Assembly (NCBI GenBank): GCA_035403085.1
Contig: DAONEM010000008.1
Location: forward strand, 1-64,000
Origin: JAMOAD01 sp023621955
Lineage (GTDB): Bacteria; Acidobacteriota; Aminicenantia; JAMOAD01
Length of the DNA stretch: 64,000 bases
Direction of reading: 5' to 3'
The stretch's first letter is position 1; each line of letters starts with the position of its first letter. The position numbers and the translations under genes were made by a program. The notes below the pieces were generated by a model. The model did not search any database. It was not told the DNA's origin and worked only from the letters and a program-made list of their open reading frames with translations. Below are positions 10,385 to 18,803 of the stretch, in pieces.

Positions 10385-11755
10385 ATGTCCTTTTTAATCC
10401 ATGTTGTCGATGATGAGCCGATTATCCACGACATTCTGAGGAGGATCTTCAAGGATGAAGAGTATACCCTGGAGTTCTCCACAAACTACGAAGAGGCGGT
10501 AGAGAAGCATAAACGGCGACGTTTCGACCTGGTCCTCCTGGATCTGATGATCCCTGGGACCTCTGGGCTGAAGATTCTCCGGGAGCTTAGGAAGAGCGAC
10601 GAGGATGTGAAGGTCATCATCATGACCGCTTACGCCACCCTGGAGAGCGCCGTGGAAGCGGTCGAGCTTGGGAGCATAGATTACATCCACAAGCCCTTCG
10701 ACAACAAGGAACTCCTCGAGATGGTCCGAAGCGCTCTCCGCTCGGATAACAAACGGGGGATAGAAGAGATAAAGGATTCCCTTCAGCAGGGGCAGGCCTT
10801 TCACAACATCGTCGGCGCCAGCGGCGCCATGCGCAGTGTTGTGGAGAAGATCAAGAAGGTCGCCAAAACCAACAGCACCGTTCTCATCGAAGGGGAGAGC
10901 GGCACCGGGAAAGAGCTGGCCGCTCGAGCGGTTCACATGGAGTCCCTGCGCAGTTCGGCTCCCTTCGTCGTCGCCTATTCGGCTCCAGACGAGTTGTTGG
11001 AAAGTAACCTCTTCGGCCACAAGAAGGGCTCTTTCACGGGCGCTACCGCCGACAAGACGGGACTCTTCGATGTGGCCCACGGAGGGACGATCTTCTTCGA
11101 CGATGTGGCCACCGTCCCCATGAGCGTTCAGGCGAAACTCCTGAGGGTTATCCAGGAGAGGGAGTTCATCGTCGTTGGAGAGACCACCGTCAGAAAGGCC
11201 GATGTCAGAGTCATTGCGGCGACGAATCAGAACCTCAAGGAGATGGTCTCCGCGGGGACCTTTCGGGAGGACCTCTACTACCGGCTCAACGTTGTCAAGA
11301 TTCTCCTTCCCCCCCTGAGGGAGAGGAAGGAGGATATTCCCCTCCTGGTGGAGCGGTTTATCGAGAAGTACAACTCCATCAACAACAAGAGCCTGAAGGG
11401 GATCACCGACGGGGCCCTGAAGATTCTCGAGAGCCTCTCCTGGCCTGGGAACGTGAGGGAGTTGGAGAACGTTGTCGAGAGCGGCCTGATCATGAGTGAT
11501 GGGGAGAGAATCCGACCGGAGGATCTCCCGGTCGAGCTTGTCTATGGAGAGCCCACGGCTCTTCCGAGCCTGCTGAAGGTGGACGGGACTCCCTTTAAAG
11601 ACAAGGTGGACCTCTTCCAAAAGAGCCTCATCAGCGAGGCCCTCCGCCAGGCCGACGGAGTCCAGAAGAGGGCCGCCGAACTCCTGATGATGAAGGCCAC
11701 GACGCTGAACGAGATGATGAAGAGACTGGGGTTTATGGGCGATGGAAAAGATTAA
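10385..11755 (+). CDS. NtrC-family sigma-54 response regulator (orphan)
   Basis: The order is receiver, AAA+, and Fis-type helix-turn-helix (HTH). The receiver has the acidic pair Asp9/Asp10, phospho-acceptor Asp53, Thr81 and Lys103. The AAA+ domain has Walker A GESGTGKE (170-177). The sigma-54 contact loop reads GSFTGA (215-220) instead of GAFTGA, and the Walker B end reads FFDD (237-240) where NtrC proteins usually have DE. A short Fis-like HTH closes the 456-aa protein. No histidine kinase is adjacent. AAGGAG abuts the ATG. A sigma-54-like promoter upstream of flgD in this window is a possible target, but that link is inference. Confidence 0.9.
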   Translation: MSFLIHVVDDEPIIHDILRRIFKDEEYTLEFSTNYEEAVEKHKRRRFDLVLLDLMIPGTSGLKILRELRKSDEDVKVIIMTAYATLESAVEAVELGSIDYIHKPFDNKELLEMVRSALRSDNKRGIEEIKDSLQQGQAFHNIVGASGAMRSVVEKIKKVAKTNSTVLIEGESGTGKELAARAVHMESLRSSAPFVVAYSAPDELLESNLFGHKKGSFTGATADKTGLFDVAHGGTIFFDDVATVPMSVQAKLLRVIQEREFIVVGETTVRKADVRVIAATNQNLKEMVSAGTFREDLYYRLNVVKILLPPLRERKEDIPLLVERFIEKYNSINNKSLKGITDGALKILESLSWPGNVRELENVVESGLIMSDGERIRPEDLPVELVYGEPTALPSLLKVDGTPFKDKVDLFQKSLISEALRQADGVQKRAAELLMMKATTLNEMMKRLGFMGDGKD

Positions 11756-12488
11756 ACTGATAAAGCTTCTCACCGACCGGAGAGTCGATTCCCGGAGGAA
11801 GATCAAAGAGATGATCCTCGAAGGGGATGTGACGCTGAGGGGTGAGGTTCTTCGAGAACCAGCCCGGTTGATCGCTCCCGAGGAGATGGAACAGATCCGT
11901 TTTCGGGGACGCAGGCTTCCTCTCCCTCCTCCGACGGTTTACCTCCTCTTGAACAAGCCTAGGGGCTACCTGACAACGCTCAAGGATCCCCATGGCAGGC
12001 CGACGATCATGGACCTGCTTCCCAAGGAGGTCAAGAAGCTGAAGGTCTTCCCCGTGGGAAGGCTTGACCTTCAGAGCGACGGGCTGGTCCTGCTGACCAA
12101 CGACGGTGACGCGGCGGATTGGATCCTCCGGGGGGGGTGGGAGAAGGTCTACTTCGTGAAAGTCTCGGGCTTTCCCGAGGAGAAGAGCCTCGAGTACCTC
12201 CGCAAGGGCGTGAAACTGGAGAGCGGCGTGGTGACCCAGCCTTGCAAGATCAGGCCCCTTCGCTCCGCTAAGACGAACGCCTGGTTCGAGGTGGTCCTTC
12301 GGGAAGGGAAGAAGAACCAGATCCGAGAGATGTTCGACAGGGTTCACCACTCTGTCCTCAAACTTCAGAGGGTTTCCATCGGCCCGCTCTTGCTGAAAGG
12401 GATTCCCCCGGGGGGCATTAGAATCGTCGACCCCGAGGCTTTTCAAAAGTTTCTAGCGAAAGAGAGGGCAGAGAAGGGGGAGAGTTGA
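11742..12488 (+). CDS. RsuA/RluB-family pseudouridine synthase
   Basis: Isomerises a specific uridine to pseudouridine, most likely in rRNA. An N-terminal S4 RNA-binding domain (about 1-60) is followed by the catalytic domain with YLLLNKPRGYLTT and GRLDLQSDGLVLLTNDGD, whose Asp after RL is the catalytic residue. Ser replaces the more usual Thr in the GRLDxxT motif. EGKKNQIREMF matches the family motif III. Length 248 aa. The start overlaps the response regulator by 14 nt. The target (RluB, RsuA or RluE type) cannot be told from sequence alone. Confidence 0.9.
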   Translation: MEKIKLIKLLTDRRVDSRRKIKEMILEGDVTLRGEVLREPARLIAPEEMEQIRFRGRRLPLPPPTVYLLLNKPRGYLTTLKDPHGRPTIMDLLPKEVKKLKVFPVGRLDLQSDGLVLLTNDGDAADWILRGGWEKVYFVKVSGFPEEKSLEYLRKGVKLESGVVTQPCKIRPLRSAKTNAWFEVVLREGKKNQIREMFDRVHHSVLKLQRVSIGPLLLKGIPPGGIRIVDPEAFQKFLAKERAEKGES

Positions 12489-13903
12489 GGGGCGAAGAGA
12501 CGGTTGCTTTCCAGTCCGGTGAGGAGAGGGGGTTCTTCGCGAACCACTACACCCTCGCGCCGGGGGAGGAGGTCGCCGTTCTCTGCCGTTTTGCCCAGGG
12601 TGGTGATGACGGCGAGTTGCTCTCACAGCTCTTCTGCGAAGGGTTTGTAAGCCGCCTGGCCGATCTGAGGGGGAAGCGGAGCCCGGAGCTTTTTCAGGAT
12701 GTCTACGACTCCTTGATGCGCCAGATCTCCGATTTCCGCAAAGAGCGGATCCGGAAGAGAGGGGAATGGCAGGAGAACCCGGAGGGAGGACTCTTCTGGA
12801 TTCACCGCAACCGGCGAAGAGTGGATATCGTCTTATGGCTAGGGGGAGCCGTCGAAGAGAGAGAGGGGGAGGAGTGGCGCGTCCTGGGACGGGGAGAGAA
12901 AGGGATGACCGTTCTTACGGAGATTCCCTTCAAGAGACCTCTTAGGTTGAAGGGCGGCGAAGAGGCCTCCTTTCCCATCTGGAACCTTCTTCCCCCTCAT
13001 GGCCTAGGGAAACGACTCTTCGGTTCCCTCTCCTGGATCGCCGTCCTCCTCTTTCTCCTGGGAGCCGTCGTCTGTTGGATCGGGGCGAGGGACCTGGGAG
13101 AGGGGCTGAGGGAGAAGAAGGCCGCCCAGGAGTCTCTTCTGGAGAGGGGATCCCTTCCCTCCTTACCCTATGGTGGGACGGAGCTCTTCCGGAGGGAGTT
13201 CCCGGGCACCTTAGCCCTCTACCGGGAGGGTCTGTGGAACCTCGTTGCCGGCTCAGACAGAGTGGTTGTCTACAACAGACAGGGGAAGAAGAGGGAAGTG
13301 GTCGCTCTGGACGGGCCCTATGACGGGCTCTTTCCCTTCGGCCAGGGGATCGTTCTCTACCGAAAGGGGGAGAAGAGAATCGCCCTCTTCCGGCTGGAAG
13401 AGGCCGGGCCTCTCCCTTGGCTCGTCCTGACGGCCCTTTCGGAGGAACGAACCCACTACCTTCCGGCGGCACTCTTCCCCTTGGAACCTCTACCCCAAGG
13501 AGGGGAAAGTGAGCTCCTCTTCCGCTCCCCCCAGGGAGTGCTTCGCCTCCACCCCCTGGAAACTCCCCTGAGGGTTGAACTGATGGTCGTCGACGACCCT
13601 GCGAAGGTCCTTCGAAACCTCTACTCCCCAGGTCTTCTCTCCTTCTCCGGGGAGAATCTTGTCGTGGAAGGCGAAGAGAAGAGGCTTTACCCACTTCCTC
13701 CTCAGGGGGGAAAAGATCTGGTGGACGCGAAGAGAGGAGATGGAAGGCTCTATCTCTTCTACAAGCGGGAGATCCTCCTGCTCAAGGATGGGGGAACACC
13801 CGTGAAAACGGTCCTCCCCTTCCCGCTCAAACGGGTCCTGAAGGGAGAAAGGAGCTTCCTCCTTCAGGGGGACGACCTTCTCTGGAGGGAGTGGCATGGT
13901 TGA
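12485..13903 (+). CDS. Unknown single-pass membrane protein with a possible propeller-like C-terminus
   Basis: Not recognised. TTG 12485 overlaps the previous stop (TTGA), with GGGGGAG upstream. The N-terminal 170 residues are hydrophilic and faintly resemble a degenerate PP2C phosphatase fold (CRFAQGGDDGELLSQLF), but the metal-binding Asp motifs are not convincing. One transmembrane helix lies at about 180-200 (SWIAVLLFLLGAVVCWIGA), then a short coiled stretch, then about 250 residues of short beta-like repeats that may form a propeller or sensor. It overlaps the next gene by 8 nt, suggesting that the two proteins work together at the inner membrane. Confidence 0.7.
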   Translation: MRGEETVAFQSGEERGFFANHYTLAPGEEVAVLCRFAQGGDDGELLSQLFCEGFVSRLADLRGKRSPELFQDVYDSLMRQISDFRKERIRKRGEWQENPEGGLFWIHRNRRRVDIVLWLGGAVEEREGEEWRVLGRGEKGMTVLTEIPFKRPLRLKGGEEASFPIWNLLPPHGLGKRLFGSLSWIAVLLFLLGAVVCWIGARDLGEGLREKKAAQESLLERGSLPSLPYGGTELFRREFPGTLALYREGLWNLVAGSDRVVVYNRQGKKREVVALDGPYDGLFPFGQGIVLYRKGEKRIALFRLEEAGPLPWLVLTALSEERTHYLPAALFPLEPLPQGGESELLFRSPQGVLRLHPLETPLRVELMVVDDPAKVLRNLYSPGLLSFSGENLVVEGEEKRLYPLPPQGGKDLVDAKRGDGRLYLFYKREILLLKDGGTPVKTVLPFPLKRVLKGERSFLLQGDDLLWREWHG

Positions 13904-14963
13904 GAGAGCCCTTATCAGACTCCTTCTCCTCCTTCTTCTCTCTCCCGCGCTTCTCTGCCAGCGGAGCCCTCTCTGCGAGGCTGAGCTACGGGCCTTGCCC
14001 CGACTCGTCCGGGTCTCCTCGTCCTTTACCGCCCTGCTCCGTCTGAAGACGACCCGGGGAGAGGTTGATCTCGAGAGGAAGAGAAGCGAAGAGGGGTGGG
14101 CCGTCCAGGGAGAGGGTGGTCTGCTCGTCCTTCCCAAGAAGCTCTTCCCCTTGACGGACCTCTTTCTTCACCACAGGGAAGAGGCGGAGATGAGTCTCCT
14201 GGAAAGCCTTGCGGGGATGGTCTCCCCGGAAGAGGGGCGGAGTGGTTCGGTGAAGCTCTCCCTGGGGAACCTTCGGTGGGAGCTTGAAGTGGAGAGGAAG
14301 GAGACCCCCGCACCGCTTGAGAGCGGGAGCACCGAAAACATTCTCCTCCTCGGAGCCGTTCCCGAAGGGGAGAGCGAAAGTGCCGCGCCCAAGGGCCTTC
14401 TGATCCTCAGGCCAGAAGAGTTTACTAGCGGACCGGCCTCGGCCTGGGACAGTCGGGGACGCCTCCTCGGCTTTGTCGAGAAGGGACGCCTCCATAGGCT
14501 CCACCTTCCCGGCGGGAGGTTCCTCCAGGGGTACAGCAAGAGCGAATCGGCGAAGGAGCTCCTCGATTCCTGGCGAGAGGGGCGGTGGACCCAGGGAGTC
14601 ACCGAATTGTCTGGTTACCTGAAAGAGACTGGGCTGGCAGGGAGGATGGAGGGGAAGAGGCTTAGAGCCCTACTCCTTAAGGAGATGGAGGACGAGAGTT
14701 CCCTCTCCTACCTTGTCAAGCGACGCCTTCCGGGAGTCCTTCTCCTCTTGGCCGGGGGGATTCTGATCCTGGTCGCCATCATGACTATGGCGAAGATACC
14801 CGGTAGGGGCTCTTTTCTGAGGATTCGCTTCAGGGCGAAAGAGCTCCCTTGTAGCGTCGATCCCCTCCCCGATAAAGAGAACCTTCCCGGGGAAGAGTCC
14901 GATACCGAGGGGGCTGAGAACCCCTTCAGGGAAGAAGAAAACCCAGAGGATCCCCTGCCTTGA
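13896..14963 (+). CDS. Unknown exported protein with C-terminal membrane anchor
   Basis: Not recognised. ATG 13896 lies within the end of the preceding gene. Residues 1-28 look like a signal peptide (LIRLLLLLLLSPALLC). A roughly 240-residue extracytoplasmic region is followed by one transmembrane helix at about 275-297 (GVLLLLAGGILILVAIMTMA) and an acidic, proline-rich cytoplasmic tail. It is the last gene of the tig operon and is presumably co-expressed with the preceding unknown. Its 3' end overlaps the convergent DUF192 gene by 38 nt. Confidence 0.65.
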   Translation: MVERALIRLLLLLLLSPALLCQRSPLCEAELRALPRLVRVSSSFTALLRLKTTRGEVDLERKRSEEGWAVQGEGGLLVLPKKLFPLTDLFLHHREEAEMSLLESLAGMVSPEEGRSGSVKLSLGNLRWELEVERKETPAPLESGSTENILLLGAVPEGESESAAPKGLLILRPEEFTSGPASAWDSRGRLLGFVEKGRLHRLHLPGGRFLQGYSKSESAKELLDSWREGRWTQGVTELSGYLKETGLAGRMEGKRLRALLLKEMEDESSLSYLVKRRLPGVLLLLAGGILILVAIMTMAKIPGRGSFLRIRFRAKELPCSVDPLPDKENLPGEESDTEGAENPFREEENPEDPLP

Positions 14964-15375
14964 GCCGGTAGAACGAGGCCTTTCCCGAGGGAAGTTCGAG
15001 GACGTAGAGAGCGGGAACCTTCGGAAAGTAAGAGGGGCACTGCGATGTCTTGCAGGGGGGGACTCCCTGCTGAATCTCCACGATACGGCGGTCCGGCCCG
15101 ATCCAGACCAAGTCCAAAGGAAGGTAGGTGTTCTTCATCCAGAAGGAGTGATAATCCACTCTATCGAAGACAAAGAGCATTCCGTAATCGTCGGGAAGGG
15201 AACGACGGTACATGAGCCCTAGGGCCCTCTCCTGATCCGTGACGGCCAGCTCTACCCGAAGGACCTTTCCGTTAGGGAGGGTCAGGGGGATGAAGATCTG
15301 CGAAGCCATGAGAGAGACGTTAGACAAGAGGAACAAAGCGAACAGGAATCGAGAGAACCTTCTTAAAACGGCCAT
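14926..15375 (-). CDS. DUF192 family exported protein
   Basis: A small secreted or periplasmic protein of the DUF192 family, whose function is unknown. It has a signal peptide at 1-24 (FLFALFLLSNVSLMA) and the family core ELAVTDQERALGLMYRRSLP, FVFDRVDYHSFWMKNTYLPLDLVWI and VEIQQGVPPC. GGAGG lies 9 nt before the ATG at 15375. The start lies 56 nt inside the 3' end of pcm, so the two genes are probably one transcript. Length 149 aa is normal. Confidence 0.88.
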   Translation of the reverse strand: MAVLRRFSRFLFALFLLSNVSLMASQIFIPLTLPNGKVLRVELAVTDQERALGLMYRRSLPDDYGMLFVFDRVDYHSFWMKNTYLPLDLVWIGPDRRIVEIQQGVPPCKTSQCPSYFPKVPALYVLELPSGKASFYRLKAGDPLGFLLP

Positions 15376-16000
15376 GAATTTTTTCCTCCAAACTCAGGTG
15401 TTGTGCCCCTCCCTGGGGGCCTACTGGGGCGACAAGAACGCCCCCTTCCGCCAGCTGATCCCTGAGAGCGGGGGGAACCCGCTCCGCCGGTGCTGCGGTG
15501 ACAAGGATCCTCTGAAAAGGTGACATCTCCGGCCAACCGAGCCGCCCGTCACCGTGACGAAGGTGGACACCGGATATGAGGTTCAGGGCGCGGAGCCGGC
15601 TCTCCGCCTCCCTGTAGAGGGGCTCGAGGATCTCCAGGGAGAAGACCTCCATCTTCAGCCTTGCCAGGAGGGCGGTCTGGTAACCCGATCCGGTACCGAT
15701 CTCCAGAACCCGGAGTCCCGCTTCAGGGCGGAGAAGACGGGTCATGAAGAGGACCATGTAGGGCTGGGAGATAGACTGCCCGAAACGAATCGGCAAGGCC
15801 TCGTCCTCATAGGCTCGGAAACGAGAGGCGGGCTCTACAAAGAGCTCACGGGGAAGGGAGATCAAGGCGTCCACGAGTTCTCCGTCCTGGGGAAACTCTC
15901 GGTGAAGACTCTCTGCAAGCCGCATTCGGGAGAAGAGGTAAGGGTCATCCACGGCGGTCACAGAGGAGGCGGCCACTACTCTCGGGGGACGTATACGCAC
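15320..16000 (-). CDS. pcm: Protein-L-isoaspartate O-methyltransferase
   Basis: SAM-dependent repair enzyme for isoaspartyl residues. It shows LPRELFVEPASRFRAYEDEALPI, the glutamine-rich GQSISQPYM segment, the SAM loop LEIGTGSGYQTALLA, and the post-I region VFSLEILEPLYREA. The GTG start at 16000 gives 226 aa; an internal ATG at 15925 would remove part of the N-terminus that family members usually have, so the longer form is kept. No clear Shine-Dalgarno is visible. It overlaps the DUF192 gene by 56 nt. Confidence 0.9.
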   Translation of the reverse strand: MRIRPPRVVAASSVTAVDDPYLFSRMRLAESLHREFPQDGELVDALISLPRELFVEPASRFRAYEDEALPIRFGQSISQPYMVLFMTRLLRPEAGLRVLEIGTGSGYQTALLARLKMEVFSLEILEPLYREAESRLRALNLISGVHLRHGDGRLGWPEMSPFQRILVTAAPAERVPPALRDQLAEGGVLVAPVGPQGGAQHLSLEEKIHGRFKKVLSIPVRFVPLV

Positions 16001-16121
16001 CCTGGAAGGAGAAACCGATGGATATGTTCGAGAAAGATTTGAGGTTTATGGGGGGGATGGTTCGGGTTGACATCGGCTGAGGAACGTTCACTTTTGCCTC
16101 CCCGGAATTGAAAAGAAAAAA

Positions 16122-16195
16122 CGCCCCCGACGGGATTTGAACCCGTCTCGCCGCCGTGAAAGGGCGATGTCCTAACCGGGCTAGACGACAGGGGC
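16122..16195 (-). tRNA. tRNA-Glu (anticodon TTC)
   Basis: - strand cloverleaf: acceptor GCCCCTG pairs with CGGGGGC with one wobble, the anticodon loop is CTTTCAC (TTC), the T arm is GGTTCAAATCC, and the discriminator is G. No CCA is encoded. It follows tRNA-Lys with a 3-nt gap, so both mature from one precursor. Confidence 0.95.
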
Positions 16196-16198
16196 GTG

Positions 16199-16271
16199 TG
16201 AGTCGTGCAGGATTCGAACCTGCGACAGCCGCCTTAAAAGGGCGGTGCTCTGCCAACTGAGCTAACGACCC
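16199..16271 (-). tRNA. tRNA-Lys (anticodon TTT)
   Basis: - strand cloverleaf: acceptor GGGTCGT with ACGACTC, D arm GCTC/GAGC, anticodon loop CTTTTAA (TTT), T arm GGTTCGAATCC, discriminator A. First gene of the Lys-Glu pair. Confidence 0.96.
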
Positions 16272-16283
16272 GTCAACTGCTGT

Positions 16284-16312
16284 ATTATAGCAAGAAGCCG
16301 GTGTTTAGTCAA
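16284..16312 (-). promoter_or_regulatory. Promoter of the tRNA-Lys/tRNA-Glu operon
   Basis: On the - strand TTGACT (16312-16307), 17-bp spacer, TATAAT (16289-16284), 12 bp before the tRNA-Lys 5' end. Confidence 0.85.
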
Positions 16313-16318
16313 CGGCCC

Positions 16319-16951
16319 TTACTTGATCTCCTCAAACTTTTCGATGATCCAGCGACCCATCTGACCGTTCTCGATGTTGTAGCGGCAGAGGATGACGTTG
16401 TAATCCTTGGCGCCGGTGGGGCCAACGATGTTGATGACAACGGTCTTCTCCTCTTTCTTGAGGGAGATGCCTTCGGGTTCGGTCTGCTCGCCCAAGGATT
16501 TTTTGATGACGACCTTGACGTTCTCGAGGTCATCCTTGGCCTTCTGAAGTCTCTGCTGAACCTCTTTGTACTGACCGATCATGGTCTCTCTGCTCTTCTC
16601 GGCCTCAGCGAGAGCCGCGGCATTCCCTTTCTTCGCCTTGGCGGCTTCGTAGGCGTCGTTCGAATCCAAGACCTTCGGCTTCAGCTCGTTGAGCTCTTTC
16701 TCAACATCCGCATAAGCCTGAGCAAAAGCGGTGTAATCGGAATCTATGGCCTTCTGCTCACCAACACTCTTGAGCTCCCATTTTGTAAAAACAAAGGAGA
16801 CAGGCTCCACGGCCATAGAGGAGAGAGTATCGTTATCCTGCATCTGGACGGCACGGAAGTACCTATCCAGAAGGGACTTTTCAGGCTTGCTGCAGGAAAC
16901 GGTAAAGATCACGGCCAGGATCAAAACACCAGCCAAGAGAAACTTTTTCAT
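16319..16951 (-). CDS. Predicted lipoprotein with coiled-coil region
   Basis: The N-terminus MKKFLLAGVLILAVIFTVSC ends in a lipobox with Cys20, so the mature protein is probably membrane-anchored. A charged, alanine- and lysine-rich helical segment (about 75-150) suggests a coiled coil; the rest resembles a small NTF2/DUF4878-like fold but I cannot assign a family. Length 210 aa. The ATG overlaps the gatA stop (ATGA), an odd partner for a tRNA amidotransferase. The tRNA-Lys promoter starts right after its stop. Confidence 0.75.
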   Translation of the reverse strand: MKKFLLAGVLILAVIFTVSCSKPEKSLLDRYFRAVQMQDNDTLSSMAVEPVSFVFTKWELKSVGEQKAIDSDYTAFAQAYADVEKELNELKPKVLDSNDAYEAAKAKKGNAAALAEAEKSRETMIGQYKEVQQRLQKAKDDLENVKVVIKKSLGEQTEPEGISLKKEEKTVVINIVGPTGAKDYNVILCRYNIENGQMGRWIIEKFEEIK

Positions 16952-18441
16952 GGAAAAACCTCCTCGGATTGGTTATCTTTATTATGGACCGATTCAGGGG
17001 GTGCCGTAAAGGCCTCATCCCCAAGATTGAAACGTTTTTTTAAAGTTTCTTCCCCGCCCACGATTCCCTCGTAACGGGAGGCGAGACGGAGCATCCTCTC
17101 ATCGTTGAGGTAGGGGGCGGCGATCTGGAACCCTATGGGGAGCCCCTGGACGCTCAAACAGAAGGGGAGGCTCAAGGCTGGGTATCCGGCCAGGGAGAGG
17201 GGAATGGTAAAGAAGTCGGAGTAGTACATCTTGACCGGGTCATGGCTCTTGGAACCCAACGTGAAGGCTGTGTCAGGGGTGGATGGCAGGAGGAGGAAAG
17301 GGTATTTGGAGAAGAGGTCCCTGAGCTCTGCGGCGATCAGATTCCTGACCTGGAAAGCCTTGCCGTAATATTCGTCGTACTGGCCGGCCCCGAGTGAGAA
17401 GGTTCCCAAAAGGATCCGTCTTCTCACCTCGGGTCCGAAGCCCTTAGTGCGGGTTTCGTCGTAGAGCGCGTCTACGCTTGGGGCGGGGGAACGGAAGCCG
17501 TAGCGGATTCCGTCGAACCTGGCAAGGTTAGAGGAGGCTTCGCTCGAGGCGATCACGTAGTAGACGTAGAGGGCATACTCCCAATGGGAGACTCTCACCT
17601 CTTCCAGAGGGTACCCCATCTCCTGAAAGACCTTCAGAAAGCGGGGGTACGCCTCTCGAATCTCCGGGTCGACTCCTTCGTCGGGAAGGGCTAGGTAGGC
17701 CAAGGCGGGAAGGTTCTTTGGGGTTTCGTCCCGGTCTGGCCGTAGGGGTTCCCTCAGGGAGGTGGAATCCAGGGGGTCGTATCCGGCGATGTTCTCGAAG
17801 AGGAGGGAGATGTCTTCAGGGTTACGCCCGAAGAGCCCGATCTGATCCAAGGAAGAGGCGAAGGCCACCAGTCCGTACCGGCTGATTCGGCCGTAGGTGG
17901 GTTTGAAGCCGTAGAGACCGCAGAAGGTGGCCGGCTGTCGGACAGATCCACCGGTATCGGAACCGAGGGCCAGGGGGGTCTGGAAGGAGGCGACCGCAGC
18001 CGCGGAACCTCCTGAAGAGCCGCCGGGAACCCGGGAAAGGTCCCAGGGGTTGCGGGTGACGCCTAGGGCGGAGTTCTCTGTGGAGGAGCCCATGGCGAAC
18101 TCGTCCATGTTCGTCTTCCCGGGGACCCAGCCTCCGTTCTGCTTCAGCCTTGCCACGACCGTGGCATCGTAGGGGGCGACATAGTTCTCGAGGATCTTCG
18201 AGGCACAGGTCAGGGGCATACCGTGAGCCAGGATGTTGTCCTTCATGGCCACAGGAACCCCCTTCAAGGGGCCCTCGGCGAGGGGGGCAAGCTCTTTGTT
18301 CCTACTGAGGAAGGCGCCGATTTCTCCATCCAGGGAGGCAGTTCTTTCCCTCAGGGAGTGGAAGAGCTCTTGAGGAGAGAAGAGTCCCTTACGAAGACCC
18401 GAGACGATCTCCCGGGCGTTGAGCGAGCAGAGGGGGGTCAT
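16948..18441 (-). CDS. gatA: Asp/Glu-tRNA(Asn/Gln) amidotransferase subunit A
   Basis: Glutaminase subunit of GatCAB, which converts misacylated Glu-tRNA(Gln) or Asp-tRNA(Asn). Amidase-signature features are the Lys in PVAMKDN, the GGSSGGSAAAVA loop, and the nucleophile Ser in SDTGGSVR. Length 497 aa is normal. It overlaps gatC upstream (ATGA) and the lipoprotein gene downstream (ATGA). GatB is not in this window. A non-canonical gltX with broad specificity would make Glu-tRNA(Gln); the gltX at 21.9 kb could serve that role, which is inference. Confidence 0.95.
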   Translation of the reverse strand: MTPLCSLNAREIVSGLRKGLFSPQELFHSLRERTASLDGEIGAFLSRNKELAPLAEGPLKGVPVAMKDNILAHGMPLTCASKILENYVAPYDATVVARLKQNGGWVPGKTNMDEFAMGSSTENSALGVTRNPWDLSRVPGGSSGGSAAAVASFQTPLALGSDTGGSVRQPATFCGLYGFKPTYGRISRYGLVAFASSLDQIGLFGRNPEDISLLFENIAGYDPLDSTSLREPLRPDRDETPKNLPALAYLALPDEGVDPEIREAYPRFLKVFQEMGYPLEEVRVSHWEYALYVYYVIASSEASSNLARFDGIRYGFRSPAPSVDALYDETRTKGFGPEVRRRILLGTFSLGAGQYDEYYGKAFQVRNLIAAELRDLFSKYPFLLLPSTPDTAFTLGSKSHDPVKMYYSDFFTIPLSLAGYPALSLPFCLSVQGLPIGFQIAAPYLNDERMLRLASRYEGIVGGEETLKKRFNLGDEAFTAPPESVHNKDNQSEEVFP

Positions 18442-18710
18442 CGTTTGACCACCCGGGGAACGGCGCAGAGATTCTCCCGCGATTCCGGCATGGCGTTGCG
18501 GATCTCTGAGACCCCGGAGAAGGAGGTCGCCTCATCGGGACGGAGAGGGGTCATCCCTTTTAGAACCACCGGAACGTAGTCAGTACTCTCTTGGACCCGT
18601 TGGAGATGCTTGACCCACTCGACAATCTGAGAAAAATCGTCAAGAACCGGGTCTCCTTCGTTCGGAGTAAGGCGGCAGAGGCGGCATACCCTCTTTTCCT
18701 GCTCTCTCAT
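18438..18710 (-). CDS. gatC: Asp/Glu-tRNA(Asn/Gln) amidotransferase subunit C
   Basis: Small stabilising subunit of GatCAB. The family pattern is visible in KRVCRLCRLTP at the N-terminus and LRPDEATS near residue 57. Length 90 aa. The ATG sits 6 nt after a TATAAT element with no room for a Shine-Dalgarno sequence, so the mRNA is probably leaderless. The gene is translationally coupled to gatA. Confidence 0.88.
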   Translation of the reverse strand: MREQEKRVCRLCRLTPNEGDPVLDDFSQIVEWVKHLQRVQESTDYVPVVLKGMTPLRPDEATSFSGVSEIRNAMPESRENLCAVPRVVKR

Positions 18711-18716
18711 AGGAGG

Positions 18717-18745
18717 ATTATAAAGAAAGTGACGAGGAAAAGCAA
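18717..18745 (-). promoter_or_regulatory. gatC: Promoter of gatCA-lipoprotein (leaderless arrangement)
   Basis: TTGCTT (18745-18740), 17-bp spacer, TATAAT (18722-18717), then only CCTCCT before the ATG. Transcription should start at or next to the A of the start codon. Confidence 0.75.
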
Positions 18746-18770
18746 GCGGAACCAGGCTTGGGGGGGATAC

Positions 18771-18794
18771 GGGGAGGAGCCGAAGCCCCTCCCC
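18771..18794 (-). terminator. Terminator of tdh-kbl
   Basis: 10-bp stem GGGGAGGGGC/GCTCCTCCCC including one G-U pair, closed by a stable C(UUCG)G loop, 9 nt after the kbl stop. No long U-tract. Confidence 0.65.
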
Positions 18795-18803
18795 GGAAGG
18801 GGG

